Positions 26,725 through 35,123 of a stretch of 64,000 nucleotides of DNA are shown in pieces. The stretch comes from Streptomyces stelliscabiei. GTDB taxonomy: Bacteria > Actinomycetota > Actinomycetes > Streptomycetales > Streptomycetaceae. The stretch is from NCBI RefSeq assembly GCF_014873495.1, contig NZ_JADBGF010000001.1:9858001-9922000 (forward strand), written 5' to 3'. The notes below the pieces were generated by a model. It was given only the letters and a program-made list of their open reading frames with translations, was not told where the DNA came from and did no database searches. A program made the position numbers and the translations under genes. Each line of letters starts with the position of its first letter. Position 1 is the first letter of the stretch.

Positions 26725-26769
26725 GTATACACGCCATGTATACACAATATGTATACATGGCATGTATAG
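26725..26769. promoter_or_regulatory. Phased GTATAC array (13-bp period) upstream of the TPR/prenyl-synthase operon
   Basis: GTATAC occurs at 26725-26730, 26738-26743 and 26751-26756, and GTATAG at 26764-26769, each start exactly 13 bp from the last. The centre also forms a perfect inverted repeat, CATGTATACA (26735-26744) and TGTATACATG (26750-26759), with a 5-nt spacer. This AT-rich block is striking in a GC-rich genome and lies 56 nt before the TPR gene start. It looks like a multi-site operator for a TGTATACA-binding regulator, for example of the GntR type. Confidence 0.7.
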
Positions 26770-26824
26770 ATCGCACGCATGGACCCCACGCGGTGACAGC
26801 ATGCGACCGGACCGAAAGGCAACC

Positions 26825-27889
26825 ATGTACGGCAAGGCGTTCGCCCCCGAATACCAGGGCGCCCTGACCACCCTGTCCGTGAACTCCTCGCTCACCGAGG
26901 TACTGGCGGCCGGCACCCGGCAGTTGAGAGAGGCCGAGAGTGCCGGGGAGCACGGCGAGGCGGCGCGCTCCGGGCTGGCGGTGGCCGAGGCGCACCGACG
27001 GCTGGGACAGATCGGCGAGGCCGACCAGGCGTGGAAGGCGAGTTACCGGGCGGCCAGAGCGGTGGGAGACCTGGGGGCGATGGCCTGGGCGCTGTGGAGC
27101 GGCGGCACCCTGGCCCGGCAGCGAGGCTCCTTCCCGCTGGCCCGGCGCCTCCTCGGCCTCGCGGCCGGGCTGGGTGAACGGGGCGGTGATGTCGTCGTGC
27201 GCGGCTACTCCCTCGCGGGACTGGCCGAGACCGGCAGGATCCAGGGTGACTACGAGGCCGTCGCCCGGCTGCACGAGCAGCTGCTGGCCGAGGCCCGACG
27301 GCGCGGCGAGGCGCGGCACACGGTGTGGGCGCTGGAGGGCATCGCCCAGATCCACCGCCAGCGGGGGTCGTACGGCAGCGCGTACGCGCTGTTCGAGGAG
27401 GCGGCCCAGATAGCCGCGGGCGCCGACGACCGGCGCGGCCACGCCTGGGCGCTGCGCGGGCTCGCCGACATCGTCTCGGCGCGGGACGGGGACGTCGAGC
27501 GGGCACTCGCCCTGCTGTCGGAGGCGGAGGCCACCTGCCGGGCGATGCGCCTGTCCAGCGCGCTGGCCTACAACCACAAGATGCGCGGCAACGTGTACTA
27601 CCGGGCCGGGCGTTACGCCGAGGCGCGGGACACCTACGAACTGGCACTGGCCGAGTTCCGCGAGATGAGCGAGCCACGCGGACAGGCCCTGGCCCGGCTG
27701 GGGCTCGCCAAGTCACTCGCCCGGCTGGGCCGCGACCACGACGAGACGGCCACCGAACTCGCCTCACTGGCAACGGAGTTGGAGCGGATCGGGCTGCGGC
27801 ACGCGCGGGAGATGGTGGCGCGGGCGCACGACGAACTCGGGGTGCGGACCCATCGGCAGGGCGGCGTCCGGGCGGAGGCCGCACGGTGA
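26825..27889 (+). CDS. Tetratricopeptide-repeat protein coupled to prenyl synthase
   Basis: The 354-residue protein is built of helical hairpins with TPR spacing: AARSGLAVAEAHRRLGQIGE, AWALWSGGTLARQRGSFPLA, GYSLAGLAETGRIQGDYEAV, TVWALEGIAQIHRQRGSYGS, GHAWALRGLADIVSARDGDV, YNHKMRGNVYYRAGRYAEAR and QALARLGLAKSLARLGRDHD. About seven to eight repeats cover residues 40-330. The ATG follows GAAAGG. The stop overlaps the GTG start of the polyprenyl synthase (GTGA), so stoichiometric coupled translation is likely. A scaffold or regulatory role toward the synthase is inferred; no enzymatic motif is visible. The gene follows the phased GTATAC array. Confidence 0.8.
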   Translation: MYGKAFAPEYQGALTTLSVNSSLTEVLAAGTRQLREAESAGEHGEAARSGLAVAEAHRRLGQIGEADQAWKASYRAARAVGDLGAMAWALWSGGTLARQRGSFPLARRLLGLAAGLGERGGDVVVRGYSLAGLAETGRIQGDYEAVARLHEQLLAEARRRGEARHTVWALEGIAQIHRQRGSYGSAYALFEEAAQIAAGADDRRGHAWALRGLADIVSARDGDVERALALLSEAEATCRAMRLSSALAYNHKMRGNVYYRAGRYAEARDTYELALAEFREMSEPRGQALARLGLAKSLARLGRDHDETATELASLATELERIGLRHAREMVARAHDELGVRTHRQGGVRAEAAR

Positions 27890-28923
27890 CGACGCTCTCC
27901 ACGGCGCTACGGGCGCCGGTCGACGTCCCCCTCGTCCTGGAACGCTGCCGCGAGGTGGTGCGGCCCGCGCTGCGGGAGGCGGTCGGGCGAACGCACCCCT
28001 GGGTGGGTGAGATGGCGGCGTACTCGTTCGGCTGGTGCGAGGTCGGCGGCGCTCCCGCTGCCGCGTCCGGCGGCAAGGGCGTGCGGCAGGCCCTGGCCGT
28101 GCTCGGCGCCGAGGCGGTGGGCGCCCCCGCCCGGGCCGGGGTGCCCGCGGCGGTCGCGGTGGAACTGGTGCACGCCTTCTCGCTGCTCCACGACGACATC
28201 ATGGACGGCGACACGTCCCGGCGGCGACGCCCCGCGGTCTGGAAGGCGTACGGCACCGGGCCCGCGGTTCTCGCGGGCGACGCCCTCTTCGCGCTGGCCG
28301 TCGAGACGCTCGCCGGCACGGAGGCGGGTGCGCCAGGGCTGCGGACGCTGTCGGCGGCGCTCGGTGATCTGGTGCGCGGACAGGCGGACGACCTGCTGTT
28401 CGCCGCACGCCCCTGGACGGGGCCGGAGCGGGTGCGGCCCGCGGAGTACCGGGCCATGGCCGAGCGGAAGACCGGCGCGCTGCTGGGCTGCGCGGCAGCG
28501 CTCGGTGCCCAGCTCGGCGGCGGCCCGCCGACCGCGGTGGCGGCTCTCGACCGGGCGGGCCGCCGTCTCGGCCTCGCCTTCCAGATCGTCGACGACGTGC
28601 TGGGCATCTGGGGCGACCCCGAGGTCACCGGCAAACCCGTGCACGGCGATCTCCGCGAGCGCAAGAAGACCTTCCCCGTCCTGGCCGCGCTCGACTCCGC
28701 GTCCCCCGAAGCGCGACGTCTGGCCGCGCTGCTGACGTCGGGAGCGGACCCGCAGGAGGCGGCCGTACTCGTCGAGGCGGCGGGGGGCCGGGCGGCGGCA
28801 CTGGACGAGGCACGCCGGCACATCGCGGCGGCGGAGACCGCGCTGGCGGACATCTCGCTGCGGGGCACGGCCGTCGACGAGTTGCGCGCACTGTCGGCGT
28901 TCCTTCTGCGGCGCGACGTCTGA
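27886..28923 (+). CDS. Polyprenyl diphosphate synthase (probable GGPP synthase)
   Basis: This 345-residue trans-prenyltransferase has both aspartate motifs: the first in LLHDDIMDGDTSRRRRPAVW (DDIMD, about residue 101) and the second in AFQIVDDVLGIWGDPEVTGK (DDVLG). The chain-length region upstream of the first motif (VAVELVHAFSLLHDD) and the lysine/arginine-rich KKTFP segment fit an actinomycete geranylgeranyl diphosphate synthase, but product length cannot be fixed by reading. It begins with GTG overlapping the TPR stop. No terpene cyclase follows, so its product may feed carotenoid, diterpene or quinone synthesis elsewhere. It lacks the long disordered N-terminal extension typical of encapsulin-loaded enzymes. 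Confidence 0.92.
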   Translation: MTTLSTALRAPVDVPLVLERCREVVRPALREAVGRTHPWVGEMAAYSFGWCEVGGAPAAASGGKGVRQALAVLGAEAVGAPARAGVPAAVAVELVHAFSLLHDDIMDGDTSRRRRPAVWKAYGTGPAVLAGDALFALAVETLAGTEAGAPGLRTLSAALGDLVRGQADDLLFAARPWTGPERVRPAEYRAMAERKTGALLGCAAALGAQLGGGPPTAVAALDRAGRRLGLAFQIVDDVLGIWGDPEVTGKPVHGDLRERKKTFPVLAALDSASPEARRLAALLTSGADPQEAAVLVEAAGGRAAALDEARRHIAAAETALADISLRGTAVDELRALSAFLLRRDV

Positions 28924-29201
28924 GGGCTCTCAGGGCGGGGTGAGCGTGTCCCGGGGCCTTCGCGGGCCTCCGCCGGGCTCGGGGCCGTCGAGCGCTCCCT
29001 CCCCAACGGGGGCGCGCCGACCCCGGGTCGGCTGTCCGATCAGCGCATGACCTTGCCAGAGTGGCATATAGCGAACATAAGGCCCTGATGCGGTGTATCG
29101 GCCCTCGACCGCCTATGGGGGAATTCGTCATCCCACTGCGCGCGTGCCTCCGTGATCCTATGCTGACGCCGAGGGGTGGACACGAGCTGGGGGGATGCCT
29201 G
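28924..29201. other. Spacer with an AT-rich promoter-like patch
   Basis: No gene is seen. The stretch around 29060-29090 (GGCATATAGCGAACATAAGG) is AT-rich relative to its surroundings and is a plausible promoter for the methyltransferase gene starting at 29202. Confidence 0.35.
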
Positions 29202-29972
29202 ATGAGAGCGGTTGGCAAGAATCCGTCAGTAGTGAAGTCCGGTGTCAAGCGGCTCTTGGGGCGCGCTGGATTCGACATCGTGCGCAGCACCAACAACCTG
29301 GGTGGAGTCGACGACTTCATACCGTTCGAAGCGACGATGCGTGCTGCGCGGGCGTCGGGCATGTCGATCGGCGACCATATCGACGCGGTCATGAACGGGA
29401 CACCTGGCGCCACCCAGTCCACCATCGACGAACTCCGCGCTCACGGCGTCTTCGCCGACAAGCCGGGCACGGTGCTGGAGATAGGTCCCGGGTCCGGTCG
29501 GTATCTGGAGAAGACGCTGAAGGAGTGTTCACCGGACCGCTACGAGATCTATGAGACGGCGGAGCCCTGGGCCACCTACCTGGTGGAGACGTTCGGCGTG
29601 GTCGCCCAGCCGACCGCGGGATCCAGTCTCGCCCCGACACCCGACGGCAGTGTCGACCTCGTGCAGGCCCACAAGGTCTTCAACACCGTGACCTTCCTGT
29701 GCGCCTCCCGCTACTTCCTGGAGATGGCACGCGTGACGCGACCGGGTGGTCGCATCGTCTTCGACGCCATGACGGAGACGTGCCTGGAACCGGCCGCGGT
29801 ACGGGCCTGGGCGTCGGAGGGTGGCGCGGGGCACGGCTCCTACCCGGCCGCGATGCCGCGCCAGACATGCGTGGACCTCTTCGAGACGCTCGACTGCAGC
29901 CTGGAGGCCAGCTTCCTGGCGCCCATGGGCGTCGGCTCCACGGAGGTCCTTGTCTTCGCGAAGCGGGCCTGA
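29202..29972 (+). CDS. Class I SAM-dependent methyltransferase
   Basis: The protein (256 residues from ATG 29202, preceded by GGGGGG) has motif I in GTVLEIGPGSGRYLEKTLKE, then YEIYETAEPWATYLVETFGV, and the motif IV region SVDLVQAHKVFNTVTFLCAS, followed by MARVTRPGGRIVFDAMTETC. The N-terminal KSGVKRLLGRAGFDIVRSTN segment resembles proteins of sugar or polysaccharide methyltransferase type. An in-frame start at 29061 would add 47 unlikely residues. It stands alone between spacers; the substrate is unknown, though glycan modification is a reasonable guess. Confidence 0.82.
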   Translation: MRAVGKNPSVVKSGVKRLLGRAGFDIVRSTNNLGGVDDFIPFEATMRAARASGMSIGDHIDAVMNGTPGATQSTIDELRAHGVFADKPGTVLEIGPGSGRYLEKTLKECSPDRYEIYETAEPWATYLVETFGVVAQPTAGSSLAPTPDGSVDLVQAHKVFNTVTFLCASRYFLEMARVTRPGGRIVFDAMTETCLEPAAVRAWASEGGAGHGSYPAAMPRQTCVDLFETLDCSLEASFLAPMGVGSTEVLVFAKRA

Positions 29973-30141
29973 CCGCCGCCCCGGCGGCGACCCCGGGAGG
30001 CGTCGTTCGCCGATCCGGGGGCGCACCGGCGTGCGATCTGGCCGAGCACGAGCGTATGTCCCGACGCCGCAGGCGCGCGCGGGCACGGCTCGTCCAGGTG
30101 TGCACACCCGCGTGCGCACCGCGTCCTGTGCCACCGCTCAC

Positions 30142-30197
30142 GAGCGGCTGATCGTGAGCGGCTGATCGTGAGCGGCTGATCGTGGGCGGCTGACCGG
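30142..30197. repeat. 14-bp tandem repeat, three exact copies plus one diverged
   Basis: The unit GAGCGGCTGATCGT occurs at 30142-30155, 30156-30169 and 30170-30183, and a diverged copy follows at 30184-30197. It runs directly into the hairpin at 30192-30223, downstream of the methyltransferase gene. The region 29973-30368 has no other gene. Confidence 0.85.
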
Positions 30198-30223
30198 TCG
30201 CCGCTCATGCGCGGCGACCGGTC
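30192..30223. terminator. 13-bp hairpin between convergent methyltransferase and hypothetical gene
   Basis: GACCGGTCGCCGC at 30192-30204 pairs perfectly with GCGGCGACCGGTC at 30211-30223 around a 6-nt loop. The position between two convergent genes makes it a likely bidirectional terminator. Confidence 0.75.
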
Positions 30224-30368
30224 GGGAACAGGGATCGGAGCTGGAGCGTGGGGTGAGGTGACGTGGCGAGGGTCGCGAACCGGCTACCGAGCGCCCTCGG
30301 TGAACCTGTGCCGGCGCGCGGCGCGAACAGGATCGACCCGAGGGGCACTCGACAGCCGGCGACCTCCG

Positions 30369-30728
30369 TCAGCTGTCGGAGTAGCTGAAGTCGCCCACTG
30401 TCCAGGCGCTGACGTCCTCGATCGCCACGCGATACATTCCCCCTGTTTCCGGAATGCCCACAGTGCCCTGCAGGATGCGGGCCACGTGGAAGTGCAGATG
30501 AGTGGGTGTCTCGTCCTCCTTGCCGGGGGCCTCGAACATGGCGGAGAACTCGCCCAGGCGGTCCGAATCCCTGAGCACATCCGACACCCGCTGCCTCCAC
30601 ACCGTCTCGGGAGCCAATCGGCCGGTGATGACGGCACCACTGGTGACCACGGTCAGGGACATCTGATTGCTCTGCTTGGACTCGACCAGGGCGGCGACGT
30701 CAACGAGCAGCTTGTCAGGCTTCGACAT
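30369..30728 (-). CDS. Small hypothetical protein
   Basis: The 119-residue protein reads SKPDKLLVDVAALVESKQSN, then MSLTVVTSGAVITGRLAPET and HLHFHVARILQGTVGIPETG, ending VGDFSYSDS. The composition is balanced and the codon pattern looks coding. The beta-strand-rich SLTVVTSGAVITGRLA segment is reminiscent of gas-vesicle accessory GvpU-like proteins, but the likeness is too weak to name. The ATG at 30728 is the only reasonable start. It is divergent from the GH30 gene, 268 nt away, and convergent with the methyltransferase. Confidence 0.65.
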   Translation of the reverse strand: MSKPDKLLVDVAALVESKQSNQMSLTVVTSGAVITGRLAPETVWRQRVSDVLRDSDRLGEFSAMFEAPGKEDETPTHLHFHVARILQGTVGIPETGGMYRVAIEDVSAWTVGDFSYSDS

Positions 30729-30932
30729 GACGCAGAGTGTATTCGCCGCCTCGTGCGGCTGGGGGGCCCGGGAGGGAGTGAAGCGGCGCTTTTACCACCC
30801 GGACGCCCACGAACCGCTCGGCTCGAACCAGGTCCCGGCGGGGCCGGGCCTGAGGCCCCGGTCCTCGGCGTCGTCGGCCACCCGCCTCCCGCGTGGCGAA
30901 AATGGCGCGATCTATCGTCGCTTTTTTATTGG

Positions 30933-30946
30933 TGGGAGCGCTCCCA
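30933..30946. promoter_or_regulatory. CebR-type operator upstream of the GH30 gene
   Basis: TGGGAGCGCTCCCA is a perfect 14-bp palindrome identical to the box described for the LacI-family cellobiose repressor CebR of Streptomyces. It lies in an AT-rich promoter patch (CTTTTTTATTGG just upstream, CATATT just downstream), 51 nt before the GH30 start. Repression released by cello-oligosaccharides is the natural prediction. Confidence 0.85.
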
Positions 30947-30996
30947 TATTCAGGGGAGTGGGGTCGGAGCCGGGGCTGCAGCCAGGAGGAGAAGAC

Positions 30997-32301
30997 ATGA
31001 GGCAGAGCCAGAACGAGCCCACCGACGGACACCAGGGAGCGCCTAGCCGCAGGACCGTGCTGGCGGCGGCGGGAGCCCTGCCGATTCTCGCCGCCACGGC
31101 GGCACCGGCCGCCGGGGTCACGAAAGCAGCTGCCGGCGCGGCGGTCATCGACCCGTCCGTGCGGCGCCAGACCGTCCGGGGCTTCGGCGGGATGACCCAC
31201 ACGGCCTGGATCGGCGACCTCACAGCCGCCCAGCGGGACACGGCATTCGGCACCGGAGAGGGGCAACTCGGGCTGTCGCTGCTGCGGATTCCCGTTCCCG
31301 AGGACAGGGCGGCCTGGAGCCGCGACCTTGCCACGGCGAAGCGCGCGGTCGGGCTCGGGGTGGCCGTCATCGCGTCTCCCTGGAACCCTCCCGCCCCCAT
31401 GGTCGAGACCTTCGTCCACGGCAGTCAGACCAACGCCCGGCGTCTCAGGTACACCATGTACGGCGCCTACGCCCAGCACCTCAACGACTTCACCACGTAC
31501 CTGCGGGACAACGGCGTCCCCCTGTACGCCATATCGGTGCAGAACGAGCCCGACTACGCGCAGGACTGGACGTGGTGGACCTCGTCCGAGATGGTCCGGT
31601 TCCTGCGGGAGAACGCCGGCTCCATCGGCACCAGGGTCATCGCGCCGGAGTCGTTCCAGTATCTGAAGAACATGTCGGACCCGATCCTCAACGACCCGAC
31701 GGCGCTGGCCAACGTGGATGTCATCGGGGCCCACCTCTACGGCACCTCGTTCTCGAACTTCCCCTACCCCCTGTTCAAGCAGGAGGGCGTGGGCAAGGAA
31801 CTCTGGATGACCGAGGTCTACTACCCCAACAGCACCGACTCGGCGGATCTCTGGCCCCAGGCCCTCGATGTGGGGGAGCACATCCACCGCGCCATGGTGG
31901 ACGCCGAGTTCCAGGCGTACATCTGGTGGTACATCCGGCGCAGTTACGGTCCCCTGCGCGAGGACGGCAGGATCAGCAAGCGCGGTGCCTGCATGGCGCA
32001 GTTCGCGCGGTTCGTCCGGCCCGGATACGTGCGGATCGAGGCGACGCCTAAGCCGACGTCGGACGTGTACGTCTCGGCGTACCGGGGCACCGGCTCCACG
32101 GTGGCCGTCGTCGCCGTCAACAAGGGGGGCTCGGCGGTGAGTCAGCAGTTCACTCTGGCGAGTGGCGCGCCGTCCGGTGTCTCGTCCTGGGTGACCGACG
32201 CGGGCCGCAGCGTCGCGCCCCTGGGTAGGTCCGGTGTGTCCAACGGGACCTTCACCGCCACGCTGCCCGCGCGCAGCATGACGACGTTCGTGACCGGCTG
32301 A
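30997..32301 (+). CDS. Secreted glycoside hydrolase family 30 enzyme (Tat signal)
   Basis: This 434-residue protein has a Tat-type signal (PSRRTVLAAAGALPILAAT, residues 17-35). The catalytic TIM barrel starts near VRRQTVRGFGGMTHTAWIGD and carries the acid/base Glu in AISVQNEPDY (E184) and the nucleophile Glu in ELWMTEVYYP (E273). The C-terminal beta domain (about 345-434, VAVVAVNKGGSAVSQQFTLA, ending SMTTFVTG) is the usual side beta-structure of GH30. It resembles glucuronoxylanase/xylanase subfamilies more than glucosylceramidases. AGGAGGAG precedes the ATG. A CebR-type operator upstream ties it to plant cell-wall sugar sensing. Confidence 0.92.
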   Translation: MRQSQNEPTDGHQGAPSRRTVLAAAGALPILAATAAPAAGVTKAAAGAAVIDPSVRRQTVRGFGGMTHTAWIGDLTAAQRDTAFGTGEGQLGLSLLRIPVPEDRAAWSRDLATAKRAVGLGVAVIASPWNPPAPMVETFVHGSQTNARRLRYTMYGAYAQHLNDFTTYLRDNGVPLYAISVQNEPDYAQDWTWWTSSEMVRFLRENAGSIGTRVIAPESFQYLKNMSDPILNDPTALANVDVIGAHLYGTSFSNFPYPLFKQEGVGKELWMTEVYYPNSTDSADLWPQALDVGEHIHRAMVDAEFQAYIWWYIRRSYGPLREDGRISKRGACMAQFARFVRPGYVRIEATPKPTSDVYVSAYRGTGSTVAVVAVNKGGSAVSQQFTLASGAPSGVSSWVTDAGRSVAPLGRSGVSNGTFTATLPARSMTTFVTG

Positions 32302-32321
32302 CCGGCTGACCGGCTGACCGG
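32291..32321 (+). repeat. TGACCGGC octamer tandem repeat spanning the GH30 stop codon
   Basis: About four copies of TGACCGGC overlap the GH30 stop (TGA at 32299-32301). Because the 8-bp unit contains TGA, slippage would move the frame but soon meet another stop, so protein length would change little. Confidence 0.8.
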
Positions 32322-32487
32322 TTCACGTGCGGCAGAGGCTGCCCGGCGTCGGAGTGCGCGGCGCCGGGGACCTCCGTCGCGCACGCCTATCGGAGCGATG
32401 TCCGATTCTCGCCGTTCCGCGTTAAATGCCTGGACTGGAAACCGCCCCGGACGGGACACTTCCGACTTCCGAACCTCCGGGAGTGTG

Positions 32488-34407
32488 ATGGGGACCACAG
32501 ACATGTCAGGACCGACGCCGGGCAGGAGCGCGGTCGTCCTGGCGCTGCGCCACTACGGCCGGGAGCTGCTGCGACTGCGACGGCTGGCCCTGCCCGCGCT
32601 GCTGTTGCCGGCCGTGGGCAACATCGGCATCCGCTACGTCGCCCCCTTGCTGATCGCCAAACTGGCGGCCCAGGCCGCCGATGACGGTCTCACCCTCGGC
32701 TCGGCACTGCCGTACGTGCTGGGCTTCGGTGTGACACTGCTGCTCGCCGAGGCCGTGTGGCGCGTCGGGCAGCACTGCCTGAACCGCGTGGACGCCCTCG
32801 GCATGGAACACCTGTACGTGAGCGGCATGGACGAACTGCTCGCCAAGGACGCCGCCTTCTTCCACGACAACTTCGCGGGCTCCCTGACCAAACGGGTGCT
32901 CAGCTTCGGCAAGCGCTTCGAGGACTTCGTCGACACACTGACGTACCGGATCGTGGGCAGCCTCGTCCCCCTGCTCTTCGGCGCCGTGGTGCTCTGGAGC
33001 TACGAACCGATGCTCGTCGTCGGCCTCCTGGTGATGATCGCGCTGACCGTGGGGGCCGCGACGCCGCTGATCCGTCGTCGGCAGAGGCTCGTCAACGACC
33101 GTGAGGAGGCGATCGCCCGGGTCTCCGGCCACGTCGCCGACAGCCTCATGAACATGGAGACCATCCGGGCGTTCGCGGCCGAGCGGCGCGAGGCCGACGA
33201 ACACCGCAGCCGGGTCGCGGACTCCCGGCGCCTGACGCTGAGATCGTGGGACTACGGCAACCTGCGCGTCGACATCCTGATCGCCCCCATGTCCGTCCTG
33301 ACCAACGTACTGGGCCTGTTGGTCGCCATCGCCTTCGGCAGCCCGGGCCAGGGAGTCGAGGAGATCGTCGTCGCCTTCACCTACTACTCCAACGCGACCC
33401 AGATCATGTTCGAGTTCAACCAGATCTACCGGCGTCTGGAAAGCTCGATGACCGAGGCCGCGCAGTTCACCGAGCTGCTGCTGGATCCGCCCACCGTGCT
33501 CGACCCGCCCGAACCCGAACCGCTCGCGCCGCGGGACACCAGCATCCGTTTCGACGCGGTGACCTTCGCCCACGCGGGTGCGAAGCCGATCTTCCAGGGG
33601 CTCGACCTGGATGTGCCCGCAGGGGCGCGAATCGGTCTGGTCGGCAGGTCCGGCGGTGGCAAGACCACGCTCACCCGCCTCCTGCTGCGCATGTCGGACA
33701 TCGACCACGGACGCCTGGTGATCGGGGGCCAGGACATCAGCCGACTGCGCCAGACCGACCTGCGCTCACTGATCGCCTACGTTCCGCAGGAGCCCGCGAT
33801 GTTCCACCGCAGCCTGCGGGACAACATCGCCTTCGCCCGCCCCGGCGCCACCGACGAGGAGGTCCGCGCGGCGGCAGCGGCCGCGCACGTCACGGAGTTC
33901 GCCGAACAACTCCCCGACGGCTTCGCGACCTTGGTGGGGGAGCGGGGGGTCAAACTCTCGGGCGGCCAGCGCCAGCGTGTCGCCCTCGCCCGCGCGATCC
34001 TGCGCGACGCCCCGATCCTGCTGCTCGACGAGGCGACCAGCGCGCTGGACTCGGAGAGCGAGTTCCTGGTCCAGGACGCCCTGTGGCGGCTGATGGACGG
34101 ACGTACGGCTCTGGTGGTCGCCCACCGTCTGAGCACGGTCGCCGGCATGGACCGTCTCGTCGTCCTCGATCGCGGAAGCGTCGTCGAGCAGGGCACCCAC
34201 GAGGAACTGCTCGCGTCACAGGGTGCCTACGCCAAACTGTGGCAGCACCAGTCGGGCGGCTTCCTCGGGGAGAGCGACGACTCGGCCGACGCATGCCCGC
34301 CCCCGCAAGCCGACCCCGGCAAACTGCCCGGCCCGGCCGATCCTGGGGCGGCGGACGGGGACCTCAGGACGTGGTCGCACGCCCGTACGGGCACTGGGTC
34401 CACGTGA
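32488..34407 (+). CDS. ABC exporter half-transporter (fused membrane and ATPase domains)
   Basis: The 639-residue protein has an N-terminal six-helix exporter domain (ALLLPAVGNIGIRYVAPLLI, LPYVLGFGVTLLLAEAVWRV, LVPLLFGAVVLWSYEPMLVV, DILIAPMSVLTNVLGLLVAI) up to about residue 330. A complete ATPase follows: Walker A in LVGRSGGGKTTLTRLLLR, Q-loop YVPQEPAMFHRSL, signature KLSGGQRQRVALARAI, Walker B ILLLDEATSALD and switch His in VVAHRLSTV. It likely works as a homodimeric exporter of a hydrophobic or drug-like molecule. I chose ATG at 32488 behind GGGAG; a second ATG lies at 32503. No partner or regulator is adjacent. Confidence 0.93.
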   Translation: MGTTDMSGPTPGRSAVVLALRHYGRELLRLRRLALPALLLPAVGNIGIRYVAPLLIAKLAAQAADDGLTLGSALPYVLGFGVTLLLAEAVWRVGQHCLNRVDALGMEHLYVSGMDELLAKDAAFFHDNFAGSLTKRVLSFGKRFEDFVDTLTYRIVGSLVPLLFGAVVLWSYEPMLVVGLLVMIALTVGAATPLIRRRQRLVNDREEAIARVSGHVADSLMNMETIRAFAAERREADEHRSRVADSRRLTLRSWDYGNLRVDILIAPMSVLTNVLGLLVAIAFGSPGQGVEEIVVAFTYYSNATQIMFEFNQIYRRLESSMTEAAQFTELLLDPPTVLDPPEPEPLAPRDTSIRFDAVTFAHAGAKPIFQGLDLDVPAGARIGLVGRSGGGKTTLTRLLLRMSDIDHGRLVIGGQDISRLRQTDLRSLIAYVPQEPAMFHRSLRDNIAFARPGATDEEVRAAAAAAHVTEFAEQLPDGFATLVGERGVKLSGGQRQRVALARAILRDAPILLLDEATSALDSESEFLVQDALWRLMDGRTALVVAHRLSTVAGMDRLVVLDRGSVVEQGTHEELLASQGAYAKLWQHQSGGFLGESDDSADACPPPQADPGKLPGPADPGAADGDLRTWSHARTGTGST

Positions 34408-34522
34408 GCGAGACGGAAACCGGCCATTCTCGACCGTCGGCGCCGTCACGCTGACACATCCGCCGCGAACGGTGCCGGCGCAGCCGTCGGCCCTCCCGTG
34501 GGGAGGGCGGGAGGGACGGCGC

Positions 34523-34556
34523 GGCCCCGCCCGGGCACGAGTGCGCGGGCGGGGCC
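34523..34556. terminator. Hairpin downstream of the ABC exporter gene
   Basis: GGCCCCGCCCG at 34523-34533 pairs with CGGGCGGGGCC at 34546-34556 around a 12-nt loop, about 115 nt after the exporter stop. The GC-rich stem without T-tract is typical for this genome. Confidence 0.7.
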
Positions 34557-34707
34557 AAGCGGGGTGACCCCCAACGGGGGAATGGGGGAGCACCGCTGTC
34601 ACAGCTTTGCACTGGATCCGGCCAAGCGACAGAGGTGTGACTGAAATCAGTTGCCTGGCATCTTCCGGCCCGGACACCATGATCGGTGTGCCCGGGCCGA
34701 TGCGCCC

Positions 34708-34880
34708 TCAGCAGATGTCGAGGCGATTGAAGTCGTACGTCGCGTGGTCCGGCACCGTATAGATCACGCCGTTCGCAGGATCTCGACGTTGTACGTGGGT
34801 CCCCAGAAGTGGACCTGGGCTCCGCCGGTCTGGTTGTTGCGAACAGCGAGCGCGTCGATGAAGTTCGAGAGCGAATTCGA
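34708..34880 (-). pseudogene. C-terminal relic of an unidentified protein
   Basis: On the minus strand, LSNFIDALAVRNNQTGGAQV and HFWGPTYNVEILRT continue, after a small frame change near 34765, as GVIYTVPDHATYDFNRLDIC before a stop at 34708. The two pieces make a coherent beta-rich tail rather than random codons. No start or upstream domain is present. I do not recognise the family. The rest of 34408-35123 holds only a terminator and the next gene's promoter. Confidence 0.4.
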
Positions 34881-35123
34881 TCTCCTCTGTTGTGGCCGGT
34901 CACGGTCAGGATGTGCGCCGGGGGCGTGTGCCGATGAGGCTCGGCGCTCCCTGCCCGCACAGTGCTCAGCACTGCTCGGGGCAAGATCCGTTCGGCGACG
35001 GACCCTAGGCGGGGGCGGCGCGGGAGGACATCCGGAACATGCGGGAGTCTCCTTTCCCGCCGGTTGGGGGACCCTGCCGACGGAACAGTCATGTGGATCG
35101 GTGACAGGGAGGGGTGGGGTTCT

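Noticed and set aside
27886..28923. Prenyl synthase as a second encapsulin cargo
   Set aside because: It lacks the disordered N-terminal extension and is about 7 kb from the shell gene, with unrelated genes between.
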